DNA of 64,000 nt from Carnegiea gigantea (lineage: Eukaryota; Streptophyta; Magnoliopsida; Caryophyllales; Cactaceae). Under the pieces are notes generated by a model. The model was not told the DNA's origin, made no database searches, and worked only from the letters and a program-made list of their open reading frames with translations. Position numbers and translations under genes: made by a program. Below, piece by piece: positions 43,311 through 54,104 of this stretch (its first letter is position 1; the number at the start of each line of letters is the position of its first letter). The DNA is taken from NCBI GenBank assembly GCA_029747015.1, contig JAKOGI010001189.1, positions 1 to 64,000 on the forward strand. Reading direction: 5' to 3'.

Positions 43311-45975
43311 TAAGGATGTCTTGAACATCGTTTTCTATCCCTGGCCAATAATAATGTTCCCTTAACATGGTTAAGGTTTTAGACTCGCCAAAATGTCCTG
43401 CCAAGGAACCACCATGAACTTCTAACTAGGAGCTCAAGAGTGCTACATGTAGGAATACACAATCGTACTCCCTTGAATAGATAACCTTCTTGGATTAAGA
43501 AATCTCCCTTGGGGTGCTTCAAACATGCAGCATAAAGATTCCCAAGGTCTTCATCCTAAGCATACAAACTCTGAAGATGCTCAAAATCAAGAATAAGAGC
43601 ATCTAGTTGAAATATAAGGAGGTGCCTCCTTGATAATACATCCGCACCTTGATTTAGCTTTCCAGACGTGTGCTTAATGGTGAAGTGGAATGACCGAAGG
43701 AATTCAACCCACTTAGCATGGCGTGAGTTAAGCTTGTGTTGGCCTTGAATGTACTTCAATGCCTCATGATCAAAATGGAGTATAAACTCACTAGCTATCA
43801 AATAATGACTCCAATGTTCTAAGCACCGAATGATAGCATAGAATTTTTTGTCATATGTGGAGTATTTTCTTCTTGAATCACATAGTTTTTCACTGAAGAA
43901 GGCTAATGGTTTACTTTCTTGAGTTAAAACTCCACCAATTCCCACTCCTGATGCATCACATTCAACTTCAAAATTTTCTCAAAGCACGGCAATGCAAGAA
44001 CCGGTGCTTGAGTAAGTTTCTTCTTTACTTCTTCAAAGGCAGATTGTGCCTTAGGATTCCATTGGAATGATGAACCCTTAAGCACTTCGGTCATAGGGGA
44101 CATAATGGTGCTGAAACTTCTAATAAATCTCCTGTAAAAAGATGCCAGACCGTGGAAGCTTCGAACATCATGTATGCTTTGTGGTTGAGGCCAACTCCGA
44201 ATAGCCTCTATCTTCCCTTCATCTACCTTGATTCCTTCTTCAGAAACAATGTAACCTAACAATGTAACTTCATAAGCGAAGAAGGTACACTTCTTAAGGT
44301 TACCATACAACTGGTCTCGTTCAAGGACATGCATGATCTGATTAAGATGATCTTGATGCGTTTGCTCGTCCTTGGAATAAATCAGAATATCATCAAAGTA
44401 GACCACTACGAGCTTGCTAATGTAAGGCTTAAACACTTGATTCATTAACCTCATAAATGTACTAGGAGCATTGGAAAGACCAAATGCCATAACCAGCCAC
44501 TCGTATAAACCTCCCTTAGTTTTAAATGCAATCTTCCATTCGTCTCCTTCTCTTATCCTGATTTGGTAGTAACCACTTCGAAGATCAATTTTGGAAAAGA
44601 CTTTAGAGCCATGTAGTTCATCCAGCATATCTTCAAGCCTAAGTATGGGATACCTATACTTGATTGTGATTTTGTTTATGGCTCTGCTGTCCACACACAT
44701 TCGTTGGCTGCCGTCTTTCTTAGGAACCAACAAGGCAGGTACGGTACAAGGGCTTAAGGACTCACGTACAAGCCCTTTTGACATCAATTCCTCCACTTGC
44801 CTTTGAATCTCCATGGTTTCCTTTGGTTTCATTCTATAAGCTGGTTTATTTGGAAGAACCGAACTAGGAATGAGATCAATGTGGTGTTGGATATCCCTCT
44901 TAGGGGGTAAACCCGAGGGTATCTCTTCTGGAAATAAGTGACAGAAAGTTTGGATGAGTGATTCGGAAAAAGGGTGAGTTGGTAAGGGGGATTCTGGTTC
45001 GTCTTGGAGGGTTAAGATCCACTCTTTAAAAGCCTTAAATTCGTGATTAGAAGCCTTTAAAAGAGTTTCACTAAAAGTAAATAAGCAACCAGAATGCTCA
45101 TGGCCTTTTGTGGGTTTGTTTTTGAGGAGTTCGGATGGTGATAATGGCTTTAGGGTAATCTTCTTTCCTCCCTTAGACAAGGAGTATGGATTCAAGAAAC
45201 CATCATGTGTTACCCTTCGGTCATACATCCAGGGTCTACCCAACAATACATGGCATGCATCCATAGGTATAACATCACACCAAAACTGGTCTTGATAGTT
45301 CTTACCAATGGACAATAAAATAAGGCACCGTGAGTTGACTTGAAGTCCTTTGCTTTGATTCAGCCATTGTATGTTGTAAGGATGGGGATGGGCCGCAGCT
45401 TGCAAGCCTAATTTCTCAATCATGGCAAGAGAAACCACGTTTGCACAACTCCCACCATCAATAATCAAAGAACAAACCTTGCCTTGAATCGTGCACCTAG
45501 TATGAAAAATGTTCTCTCTTTGTTCATCCTTAGTGCTCTTGTGGCCGTTCAAGACTCTCCTCAAAACTAACATTTCACCCTCATCAGCTTCTTCTTCAAC
45601 CTCCTCTTGACTTTCCTCAAGATTTTCTTCAGTTTCACTTTCAATTTCACCTTCCTTTTCCTGTTCATCCATGGCTCTCCACTCAGCCAAGGTAATCACC
45701 TTGCGGTTAGGACACTCCGAGGCTATGTGGCCTAATCCTTGGCACTTGAAACATCTTCTAGTGCTCATAGGATTGGGGTTTGGTTGAATTGGGGGCGCTG
45801 GAGTCTTTTGTGGTGCTTGGGTTCTTTGTGGATTGGAGGGGAAAGTGACTTGAGGTTTAGAAACTGGTTGGGAACTCCCCTTGTTAAAAGGTTGGTTCCG
45901 ATTTGGAGGTTTCTGATTTATAGGTTTAAAGGCTTGTTTTGCTTTCTTTTGTTGTTCAATCTTATGAGCAAGCAT
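43311..45975 (-). pseudogene. D1 gag end, protease, RT, RNase H and integrase N-terminus, broken
   Basis: Minus-strand ORF 43924-45975 codes for the end of gag, the knuckle CFKCQGLGHIASEC, protease LIIDGGSCAN, and a complete RT with intact YFDD (VVVYFDDILIYS) into RNase H, where a frameshift occurs near 43975. ORF 43556-43945 continues RNase H (FSEKLCDSRRKYSTYDK, DHEALKYIQG). The integrase zinc-finger region 43311-43555 is degraded and ends at the B' duplication; the integrase core resumes at 3035. RT copies RNA into cDNA and RNase H removes the template. All catalytic RT residues remain, but frameshifts and B' destroy the whole. Confidence 0.88.
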
Positions 45976-46143
45976 GCAAACCTCATTAAAAGTGGTATAA
46001 GCTTGTAGTTCAACAACATTAGAATACCTAGGATCAAGCCCTCCTAAGTATCTAACTATTGTTTGCTCTTCGGGTTCTTGAAGATCACATTTAATTACAA
46101 GCTTTTCGAACTCTCTAGTGTACTCTTTGACACTTAGATTGCC

Positions 46144-46724
46144 TTAGTTCAGATTATGAAGTTGGGAATAGCAATCTTGAACATACGTGGGGGTAGAAAT
46201 CTAGCCTTCAACTTGGTTTTCATCTTTTCCCAAGTTCTGATTTTAGCTTTTCGTTCCCTAACTCTTTTAGCACATAAGTTGGTCCACCATAAAGAAGCAT
46301 ACTTACGTAGTCTTAGGGCCACCAACTTGACCTTCTTGCCTTTTGAAACATCTTTGTATTCGAATACCCTCTCCACCGTGTGTAACCAATCCAAAAATTC
46401 TTCTGGATCGGGTTTACCTTCATACTCTGGAATCTCAACTCTAAAATCATTAGAGTTGGCTTGCATTCTTGGTTCTGACTGTGGCCTCCTCAATGGTTCC
46501 TCCTCACTTAAAGAATCAAGAGCATGGCTGTAAGCTTGCTCTTGTCTTCGTGGGGCAGAATAGGCCGATTCCTCATTCATCTTCTGCTTTTGCTTGAGAA
46601 AAGTGCCCAATTGTTTTCGTAAATACTCATTCTTGGCTTTCAATTCTTGATTGGAAGAAGTAATTTCATGGTTATCCTTCAAAACAGTATCAAGTTTCTC
46701 TTCTAGACTTAAACTAGCACTCAT
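46144..46724 (-). pseudogene. D1 gag, capsid N-terminal part
   Basis: ATG at 46724 (MSASLSLEEKLDTVLKDN), coiled-coil-like SNQELKAKNEYLRKQLG, then capsid motifs FLDWLHTVERVFEYKDV and LRKYASLWWTNLCAKRVRERK. A frameshift near 46190 ends the frame at 46149. The linked downstream part (45975 and below) is in another frame. Gag forms the virus-like particle. This gag is closest in the window to the fragment J and to the B gag. The leader between the gag ATG and the primer-binding site is only about 105 bp and, unlike other families here, lacks the GC-palindrome module. Confidence 0.85.
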
Positions 46725-46829
46725 GTTGCATTCGGTTTAAGTGAAGAATAGAATCTGGTTTGTGTTTGAGAAATGGAGAAGAAATGAATCTGGATGCGTG
46801 GAATCAATACCAGGCCAGGATGAAACTTA

Positions 46830-46841
46830 GCTCTGATACCA
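46830..46841 (-). other. Primer-binding site of D1
   Basis: TGGTATCAGAGC on the minus strand, 4 bp from the LTR. Confidence 0.9.
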
Positions 46842-46845
46842 AATA

Positions 46846-47299
46846 TGATGTAAAGCTCAAGGGGATTGAGATTACAATCAAAGAAACAAGGAAAAGCAAT
46901 TCGGATTCTCTAGGAAACAGAAGAACCCGTGACTATTTTGCTTGAAAAGGATAGAGCTAAACTTGGATTTTGGATACAGAATCACCACCAAACCCAAGAT
47001 TAGGGCCCCTAAGTTTGATTAAGATACAGAATTCACCACTTAATCAAAGTTAGGACTCACTTGGACACCACTTAGTTCGGCCTAAACTAAAATAAGCAAG
47101 TAGAGTTTTTGGAAAGAAAGCTTCGAATGCTCTCTACGGTTTTCTCTTTCAAAATCTAAGGTATATTCTTCTAATGGCCGAAACTTGCTTTTGTTACAAG
47201 CCTAGGAAAACATTCTAACTAGCAAGCAAGTACCTCACCTTACCCTCCTAAGGAGGAAAGGTGTTAACTAGTCTTAATCTACACGGTTATGACTAACCG
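46846..47299 (-). repeat. D1 5' LTR, partial
   Basis: TGATGTAAAGCTC..., matching 730-1200 closely, cut at ACTAACCG by E1. Confidence 0.88.
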
Positions 47300-47946
47300 T
47301 GATGTATGTCTTAAGGAAGGAAGGGCCTCCAAACTAACACACATCAAAAGAGATCAAAAATACAAAGGTTTGAGTCGTACCAAGGTGGCATGGTCGTGCT
47401 TAGGAGCACGGGTATGCCGTGCCACTTTTCTGGTTGTGGAAGCTGAAATGCTCTCACTTGAACCCGGTTGAGTGTTCTTGGTGTTGGACGTGTTTGCTTG
47501 GCTTTTTTGGTTGCTGTAAACCGTGGAATGGGATGGAATGAAGGGTATGAGGGATGAGAGAGTGAGGGGATTTGAGGGAACTTCAAAGTAAGAGATTATT
47601 AACTTGTAACCTTAAGCTAATAATCTTACCTTAATCCTCTCTTAACCCGGTTGTTTGTGAGCAAAATTAGGATAGGCTAAACTCAATGAATGGATATAGA
47701 AACACCACCAATCTTTGAGTTTAGGGCACTTAAACTTGATTAAGATATAGATATCACCACTTAATCAAGGTTAAGACTTGACTTGAACACCACCTTAATT
47801 GGCCTAATTAAGGATAAGCAAGCAAGAATTTGAGAGAAAAAGCTGTCAAGCTTTCAATCTGATTTTCGTTCAACAAAACGGCCCGTTCATTGCCATGGCT
47901 GTGCATTCCTTTAGTAAGCATGTCAAGCAAGCACACAAGCAAGCAA
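47300..47946 (-). repeat. LTR fragment of element E1
   Basis: Starts TGATGTATGTCTTAAGG after AACCG (expected TSD copy). It holds one GC-palindrome module at 47387-47423 in minus sense. Its right side is cut at 47946 by D2 (AGCAA as the likely TSD). The rest lies outside the window. No coding sequence is visible. Confidence 0.75.
47387..47423 (-). repeat. GC-palindrome module in E1 LTR (1 copy)
   Basis: GGCATGGTCGTGC and GCACGGGTATGCCGTGCC (plus view), slightly decayed. Confidence 0.75.
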
Positions 47947-48346
47947 TGATGTAAAGCTCAAGGGAAGAGAAGACCCAAGCTAACCTCACATCAAAAGGGA
48001 CTAAAGCTTAAGGAATTGTTACGGCCAAGAGTGGCACGGTCGTGCTTGCATGCACGGCCACACCGTGCCAACTTGCTTCCCACGAAACTAGAAAAGTCTA
48101 GTTTTGCACGGTAGTAAGGCTCTTGAATTTTGATTGGATTGCAAGCCCTTTGGTGAAGTGGAAACCATGGGAATGAATGTAAATGAAGGTGAATGGGGTG
48201 AAAAGGTGAGGGGACATGAAGAATACACTAAGTGAAAGAAATCAACTTGAACATTCAAGCTAATAACCTTACTTAGAAACCGGTGACATGTACTCGGTTA
48301 GGATAGAACTAAACTCTAGGATTAGATACAGAATCACCACCAACCT
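47947..48346 (-). repeat. D2 3' LTR, U5 side
   Basis: Starts TGATGTAAAGCTCAAGG like D1 but diverges after about 18 bp. It is interrupted at CAACC by F. Confidence 0.85.
48033..48069 (-). repeat. GC-palindrome module in D2 LTR (1 copy)
   Basis: GGCACGGTCGTGC, spacer, GCACGGCCACACCGTGCC (plus view). Confidence 0.8.
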
Positions 48347-49692
48347 GATGGAGGTTTGCAAGGGGAAGAACCAACTCACAACTTGCCTCAAAGTGGAGTA
48401 CAAAGCGATGAAGAGTAGAATAGAAAAGGGAGATGTGAATTCAAGAGTTTGGATAGTCAAGTGACCTTGCAAGGGATAATCCGAGGAGCCACCCTTGGGG
48501 AACACTTGGGCAATCTCTTTGTATCAACTAGTTACAGAATTTAATCACCTTCTAGTTGAGAGAAAGAGACCTAGAGACCCACTTGAGTTGCCAAGCTCAA
48601 GATACAACACTAGGAATTTTTGTGGAGAGAGTTTAGAGAACTCACAAGCTCATTCATTCAAAGTTATGTTGAAAAATGAAGGCCAAGCTGGGTTTTTAAG
48701 CTTGATGGCCGAACTCCCCTCCCCTTCCAAGCAGCAAAATCAATAGCTAAGTACATTTGGGGAAGAGTTACACATCTAGTCAACCAATGCTAGCTAAACA
48801 CCTCACTACCTAGCTTAATCTACCTCATTAGGGGTTATAATGCCTCCCAAATGAGGTGTCAAGCTTACATGGATCCTTGAATGCAGCAAAATGACTCATT
48901 CAGCAAGTGGGGAGGCAAGGGGACAAGCAAAACCCAAGAAAATCAGACCCTTGTACCGGTTTGGGAAGAACCGTGTAAAGGGGTATTTCTCTTGTCCTTT
49001 CGGCTGGTTAATACCAACACAAGGGGGTGCTTTGGATGGGATTTGAACCCATGATCTGATAAATATTTATGTCCCCTTTCATGCTGTAAAATTTGACAAA
49101 AGTTGGAGTTGAGGAAGTTAACCAATTAGGGCCTTATTTCGGACTGTGCTTGATTGCGCCCTGCAATGCGCTGTCTCAGGTTTTGGCTTGGTTGACTGAC
49201 CAAATGGACTCCAAATGCTTTGAAAAGGGTCTTGTTGGAAAGCTAAGATCTTAAGCTTTAAGGGGGTGGTGCGTGCAGGAAATTTCCCCCTCTTTATTTT
49301 ACTCCAACAGCGACACAAAATCGGGCCAGAAACTGGATGAACTGGACAGTGCATCTTCTGTTGTGTACATGAGTTTTCTGACCAAGGCATGAACTTCTTT
49401 GGCCTCCTTGGGGGTTGAATGGGTGTGAGGGTTTGCTGAATGTGTGGATGAAGCTTGGGCACGATGGTCCCCATCATCCTTTGAAATGGATGGTACTTGT
49501 GATCCCCATTTGGAAAACCCCTTCGGATAAGGCACTTTGAAGTTCAAATAAAACTCCATAAAGTGTCTTTTGTCATGAAACTCAAATTGTGGGACCAAAG
49601 AAAAGCCTTGCCATGCTTGAATTTGTATGGAGCTTACCTCCCATGAAGTTGAGTTGAAAGAATGAAAATGAGGCCCTTGAAAATATACATCA
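48347..49692 (-). mobile_element. Short composite element F, TSD CAACC
   Basis: 1346 bp bounded by TGATGG and ACATCA with CAACC at 48342-48346 and 49693-49697. Positions 48347-49472 are an A/I-like LTR in minus orientation ending CCCCATCA. The remaining about 220 bp end in TATACATCA and do not match the normal internal region. ORF 49299-49598 holds the polyprotein tail HALVRKLMYTTED and FWPDFVSLLE, followed upstream by unfamiliar sequence. It may be a deletion derivative with two different termini. Confidence 0.7.
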
Positions 49693-49697
49693 CAACC

Positions 49698-50849
49698 TTT
49701 GAGTTTAGGGCCCTTAATCTTGATTAAGATACAAAATCACCACTTAATCAAGGTTAAGACTCACTTGAACATCACTTAGTTTGGCCTAAACTAAGATAAG
49801 CAAGTAAGAATTTGAGAGAAAGCTTTCAAATGCTCTCTAGGAAGTTTTTCATTTCAATCTGAAGTGAGCCTTCCAAAATGGCCGAAACTTGCTTTTGTTA
49901 CATGCCTCACAATCATTCTAGCTAGCAAGCAAGTAGGCAAGCACCTCACCTTACCCTCCTAAGGAGGAAAGGTGTTAATTAGCCTTAATCTCCTCGGTTA
50001 GGGCTAACCGGTTGCAAAGTGAGCTTAAGACTAATCAAAGTACATTTAAACTAGTAAAGAAAGCAAGACAAATGATTATTACAACTTAATTAACTTGTAC
50101 TTAAGTCTAAACAACTAGAAACTCAGCAAATGGGCATGTGCACAGCCGAAAAGTGGCTTTCTCCTTTGCGGCTGTCCAATGAGAAGCAAGGAACATCTTT
50201 CTTTGTCTCTCTTCTCTCATTGGCCGTTCTTCCCAAGGTTGCAGCTGATCATTGGTATCTTAAGACGTGTGCCCAGCCTTGAGGGGTGTGCCATATCAGT
50301 TGAAGTGAAGAAAACCCACCGGTGGAGGCAAAAATAAGCCGGGACATCAAACTGGGTTCAAGGATAGAATTGGACCCGGTTTTCAGACTTGGTTTAACCA
50401 TTGCAAAAATGGATATGACTTGGATTTTAACCATAGGGGGGAAGTTCAAGATGTGTACAAAACCCCCAACCAGGAAATTAAAGTTAAACAAAGTCTAAGT
50501 GGGGTAATCAAACCTAAACATTCAACCGTGCAAAATTGGTCCCAATCTGACTGGTTGGAGAAAAGCCTTTGATCTTCCATCCTCTTGTGTGTATGATTGG
50601 AAATCAATGCTTGAACCTGAAAGTTAACATCATGAGGATTCCAAAAATGCAAAAATATTAATCTTAAGCCATAATGTAGCTTAAGAAATCAGATGCACAA
50701 AACCGGGCTTGTTCTGGCCAGTTAGCCCGTTTGATTCAGCTTGAACTTCTTGCAAAAGATGAGCCATCTTCTTGGTTTGGGACCTTGTTCTGGGACGAGT
50801 TGGACTTGTTTCATCACGGATGAGGTCTTGGCTAGGTAGGGTTCCATCA
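49698..50849 (-). repeat. D2 3' LTR, U3 side
   Basis: Colinear with D1 LTR positions of about 940-2062, ending GTTCCATCA beside the purine tract. It contains the pol stop at 50681. Confidence 0.85.
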
Positions 50850-52138
50850 TCCTCCCCTTGTTGAAAAGATTTGACCCTCAAATCTGGTGGGGAAGTGTCT
50901 GGATAGAAGGGACTCAAATCAGCCACATTAAAGGTGGCTGAAACCTCATAATAACCAAGAAGATCAACCTTATAAGCATTGTCATTGATCCTCTCCAAGA
51001 CTTCAAATGGACCTTCAGCTCATGGCATGAGTTTGTTTTTCCTTTTAGAAGGAAACTGTTCCTTCCTCAAATGGATCCATACAAAGTCTCCTGGTTGAAA
51101 GACAATCTTTCTCCTATGCTTATTGGCGTGTGCTTCATAAGTTGCATTAGTCTTCTCAATTCTTGCCCTCACCAACTCATGGAGCTTTTGAATCTCTTTT
51201 ACTCTTTGTGTTGTATCAACATGGGGCTTTTCGTCTTAGGGCCGTGGGGTAAGATCATTGGGACTCAAAGGATCGATCCCATACACCACCTTGAATGGTG
51301 AAAGACCAGTAGCTTTGCTAGGGGCCTTGTTGTATGCAAACTCAGCATGTGGTAAGAGTAAATCCCAGGCTTTAGCATTAGGTTTAATCAAAGCCCTTAG
51401 GAGAGCGCCTAAGGTTCGATTAGTTACCTCCGTCTAACAATCAGTCTGGGGATGACAGGTAGTACTAAATAACAACTTGGTACCAAGCTTCTTCCAAAGG
51501 GTAATCTAAAAATGACTGAGAAACTTTGTATTCCTATCTGAAACAATGGATTTAGGAATACCATGCAACCTTGTTACCTCCTTAAAATAGAGCTCGGCAA
51601 TGTGTGTAGCATCATTGGTTTTATTGCAGGGAATGAAATGTGCCATCTTCGAAAATCTATCTACCACCATGAAGATTGAATCCTTTCCCCTTTGAGTCTT
51701 AGGTAGACCCAAAATGAAGTCCATACTCACGTCTACCCAAGGTAGAGTTGGTACGGGCAGTGGGGTGTATAGGCCGTGAGGTAGGGTATGACTCTTAGCT
51801 GCTTGGCACGTTCCACATCTCCTAAGGATGTCTTGAACATCCTTTTCCATTCCTGGCCAATAGTAATGTTCCCTTAACATGGTTAAGGTCTTGGTCTCTC
51901 TAAAATGACCCGCCAAGGAACCTCCATGAACTTCTCTGATTAGAAGTTCACGAGTGCTACACTTGGGAATACACAATCGTACTCCCTTGAATAGATAACC
52001 TTCTTGGATTAAGAAATCTCCCTTGGGTTGCTTCGAACATGCAGCATAAAGATTCCCAAGGTCTTCATCTTCAGCATATAAACTCTTAAGATGCTCAAAA
52101 CCAAGAATAAGGACATCTAATTGAAACATAAGGAGATA
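50681..52138 (-). pseudogene. D2 integrase, broken
   Basis: Minus strand: RNase H/integrase linker, then the integrase zinc finger ([23 protein letters not shown]), catalytic Asp regions SMDFILGLP and [10 protein letters not shown], and the C-terminal domain, with a tail ending NKPGFVHLIS in the LTR. Stops: TAG at 51506-51508 and 51434-51436, TAA at 51236-51238, TGA at 51020-51022. Each differs from the D1 or family codon in the C-to-T or G-to-A direction (TGG, CAA, CAA, CGA). It is clearly dead. The upstream pol is outside the window because G splits it at 52139. Confidence 0.88.
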
Positions 52139-53220
52139 TGATGTATCTCTCTTTACACTTGCCAAAGAAATGGAAGCAAAAGAAAGGTAGGCGTGTGAAG
52201 ATGGGAGAAGAACAAGTTGATAGAACAAGTGCCTTTAAGAGATAATCCAAGAGGAGCCACTCTTGTTGAACACTTGGGCAATCTCTTTAGGTCAATTAGG
52301 ATACAGAAACACCACCTAATTGAGATAAAGAGACCTAGACACCACTTAAGTTGCCACACTTAAGATATAGAACTAGGATTTGGGAGAGACAATGCTCAAG
52401 CTTGTATTCAATTTGACAAAAGACCCTTACAAAAGGAAGAGAGGGGGTATTTATAGGCCACAACCTCCCTCACTCGGCCAAGGGCTGCAAAAACCAGCTG
52501 AAAAGTGACTAAATGACTAAGCCTAAGCTAGATTACAAGTACAAGTTGATTATACAAGTGATCTAGCCTAACCTTGACACATCACTAGCTTAATTAATCT
52601 CAAGATTGAGGTGTCAAGCATCCAAAAGCCAATGTGCAGCAGCTTGGGGCCTTGAATCTGTCAAGTGGACAAGAGTACACTCCAAAACCAAGGTTGCAGC
52701 CGACCCTCCCTTGTAGCCGGTTAGAAGGAATTTCCTTCTTTCTTTGGCTGGATAAAAGAAGCACAAGCTGGTCCCTTAGCTCAACTTTACGGCCATGATT
52801 TGATAAATATTTAGGTGCCTTTTCATGCCCTAAAGTTTGACAAAAGTTGAAGTTGAATAGGTCAGCCAATCGTCCCCTTAATTCAGGCTATGCTGGATTG
52901 CGCCCTGCAGTGCGCGGTCTTCGGTTTTGGCTTGGTTGACTGACCAAATGGACTCCAAATGCCTTGCAAAAGGTCTAGTTCGAAAGCTAAGATCTTAAGC
53001 TTCAAGGGGGTGGTGCGTGCAGGAAATTTCCCCTTCTACATTTTGCTCCAACAAGGAAACAAAACCGGGCCAGAAACAGTATGAACTGGGCAGTTTGATT
53101 TCTTCCTTGTGCGTGTGATTTCTGACTAAGGCATGAACTTCTTTGGCCTCCTTGGACTCCTTAGCAGGGGAGGGATCATTGGTAATGGTTTTGGAAGGTT
53201 TGGTTGGATGGTCCCCATCA
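52139..53220 (-). repeat. G 3' LTR
   Basis: TGATGTATCTCTC...GGTCCCCATCA. It has the GAGGAGCCACTCTTG/GATAATCC block (about 52236-52262). It lacks the B-box-like GGTTCAAATCC found in the related A, F, H and I LTRs, although the flanking GATAAATATTTA motif remains near 52802. Confidence 0.85.
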
Positions 53221-54104
53221 TCCCCCCCAGGTGAGTTGGAGTTTGGCCTCAAACTTGGGATTTCTTCATGCTCTTCAAAGTATGGACTGAGGTCCGCCAC
53301 ATTGAAGGTGGCAGAGACCCCATACTCACTGCGCAAGTCGACCTTGTAGGCATTAGGCCCGACCTTCTCCAATATCTCAAAGGGGCCATCCGATCTCGGC
53401 ATGATTTTGGACTTGCGTTTGCTTGGAAACCTTTCCTTCCTCAAGTGGATCCACACTAAGTCTCTTGGTTGGAAATGGGCCTCCCTCTTGTGCTTATTAG
53501 CTTGGTGCATGGCCTGGGCATTAGCCTTCTCAATCCTCTCCCGAACTTGAGCATGAAGGTCTTTGATCTCTTTGGCCCTTTTCTCGACCTCCCAACTAAA
53601 CTTGTTAGGTGTAGGAATGGGAGTGAGGTCCAAGGGTGTTTTTGGATTGTACCCATAGACCACTTGAAAGGGGGAGAGGTGGGTGGCTTTGCTTGGTGCC
53701 CGATTGAAAGCAAACTCCGCATGGGGCAAGAGTTCATCCCAAGCCTTGAGGTTCTTCTTCACAAGTACCCGAAGCAAGGTTCCCAAAGTTCGGTTAGTCA
53801 CCTCGGTTTGGCCATCGATTTGGGGGTGACAAGTGGTACTGAACTTGAGGTGTGTCCCCATCTTTCTCCAAAGTGTGAGCCAAAAGTGACTAAGGAACTT
53901 AGTGTCCCTATCCGAAACCATGCTTTTGGGGATGCCATGTAGTCTTACACTCTCCTTGAAGTAGAGATTGGCTATGTGGGTGGCATCATGGGTGGTGTAA
54001 CAAGGAACAAAGTGGGCCATTTTGGAGAATCGGTCCACCACCACCATGATGGAGTCCTTGCTTCTTTGAGTGCGAGGCAAACCCGTGATGAAGTCCAAAC
54101 TAAT
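52995..54104 (-). pseudogene. G integrase, catalytic core and C-terminus (severed)
   Basis: Open minus-strand frame with the DDE core: Asp in ISLDFITGLP, Asp in SMVSDRDTKF, Glu in DGQTEVTNR (preceded by PQI instead of PQT). Then RKERFPSKRKSKIMPRSDGPFE, TFNVADLSPYF and a tail that crosses the polypurine tract and ends in the LTR with FWPGFVSLLEQ. It is cut upstream by H at 54104, and the apparent N-terminal part of the frame beyond 54104 is H LTR sequence. No stop lies in the visible part, but the gene is truncated. Confidence 0.88.

Larger units (their letters stand above)
730..47299 (-). mobile_element. Ty3/gypsy retrotransposon D1 (interrupted; far end outside the window)
   Basis: Minus-strand element with 3' LTR at 730-2062, integrase at 1894-3035, and gag to RNase H at 43311-46724. 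The primer-binding site is at 46830-46841 and the first part of the 5' LTR at 46846-47299. The two pol halves are separated by B' (3036-43305), whose TSD CCTTC sits at the break. The first LTR base triplet reads TAA instead of TGA at 730, a G-to-A change. It sits in the gag of J. The 5' LTR is cut at 47300 by E1, so the far TSD (expected TGAAC) is not visible. Confidence 0.85.
47947..52138 (-). mobile_element. Ty3/gypsy element D2, visible 3' part
   Basis: 3' LTR 47947-50849 (with F inside), then pol from 50850 up to 52138, where G interrupts. The U3 half of the LTR and the integrase resemble D1; the U5 half differs and contains a GC-palindrome module. The 5' part lies outside the window. Confidence 0.85.
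52139..54104 (-). mobile_element. Ty3/gypsy element G, visible 3' part
   Basis: 3' LTR 52139-53220, polypurine tract at 53221-53228, integrase to 54104, where plus-strand H interrupts. Left TSD candidate AGATA. The rest is outside the window. Closest in protein to H and I. Confidence 0.85.
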
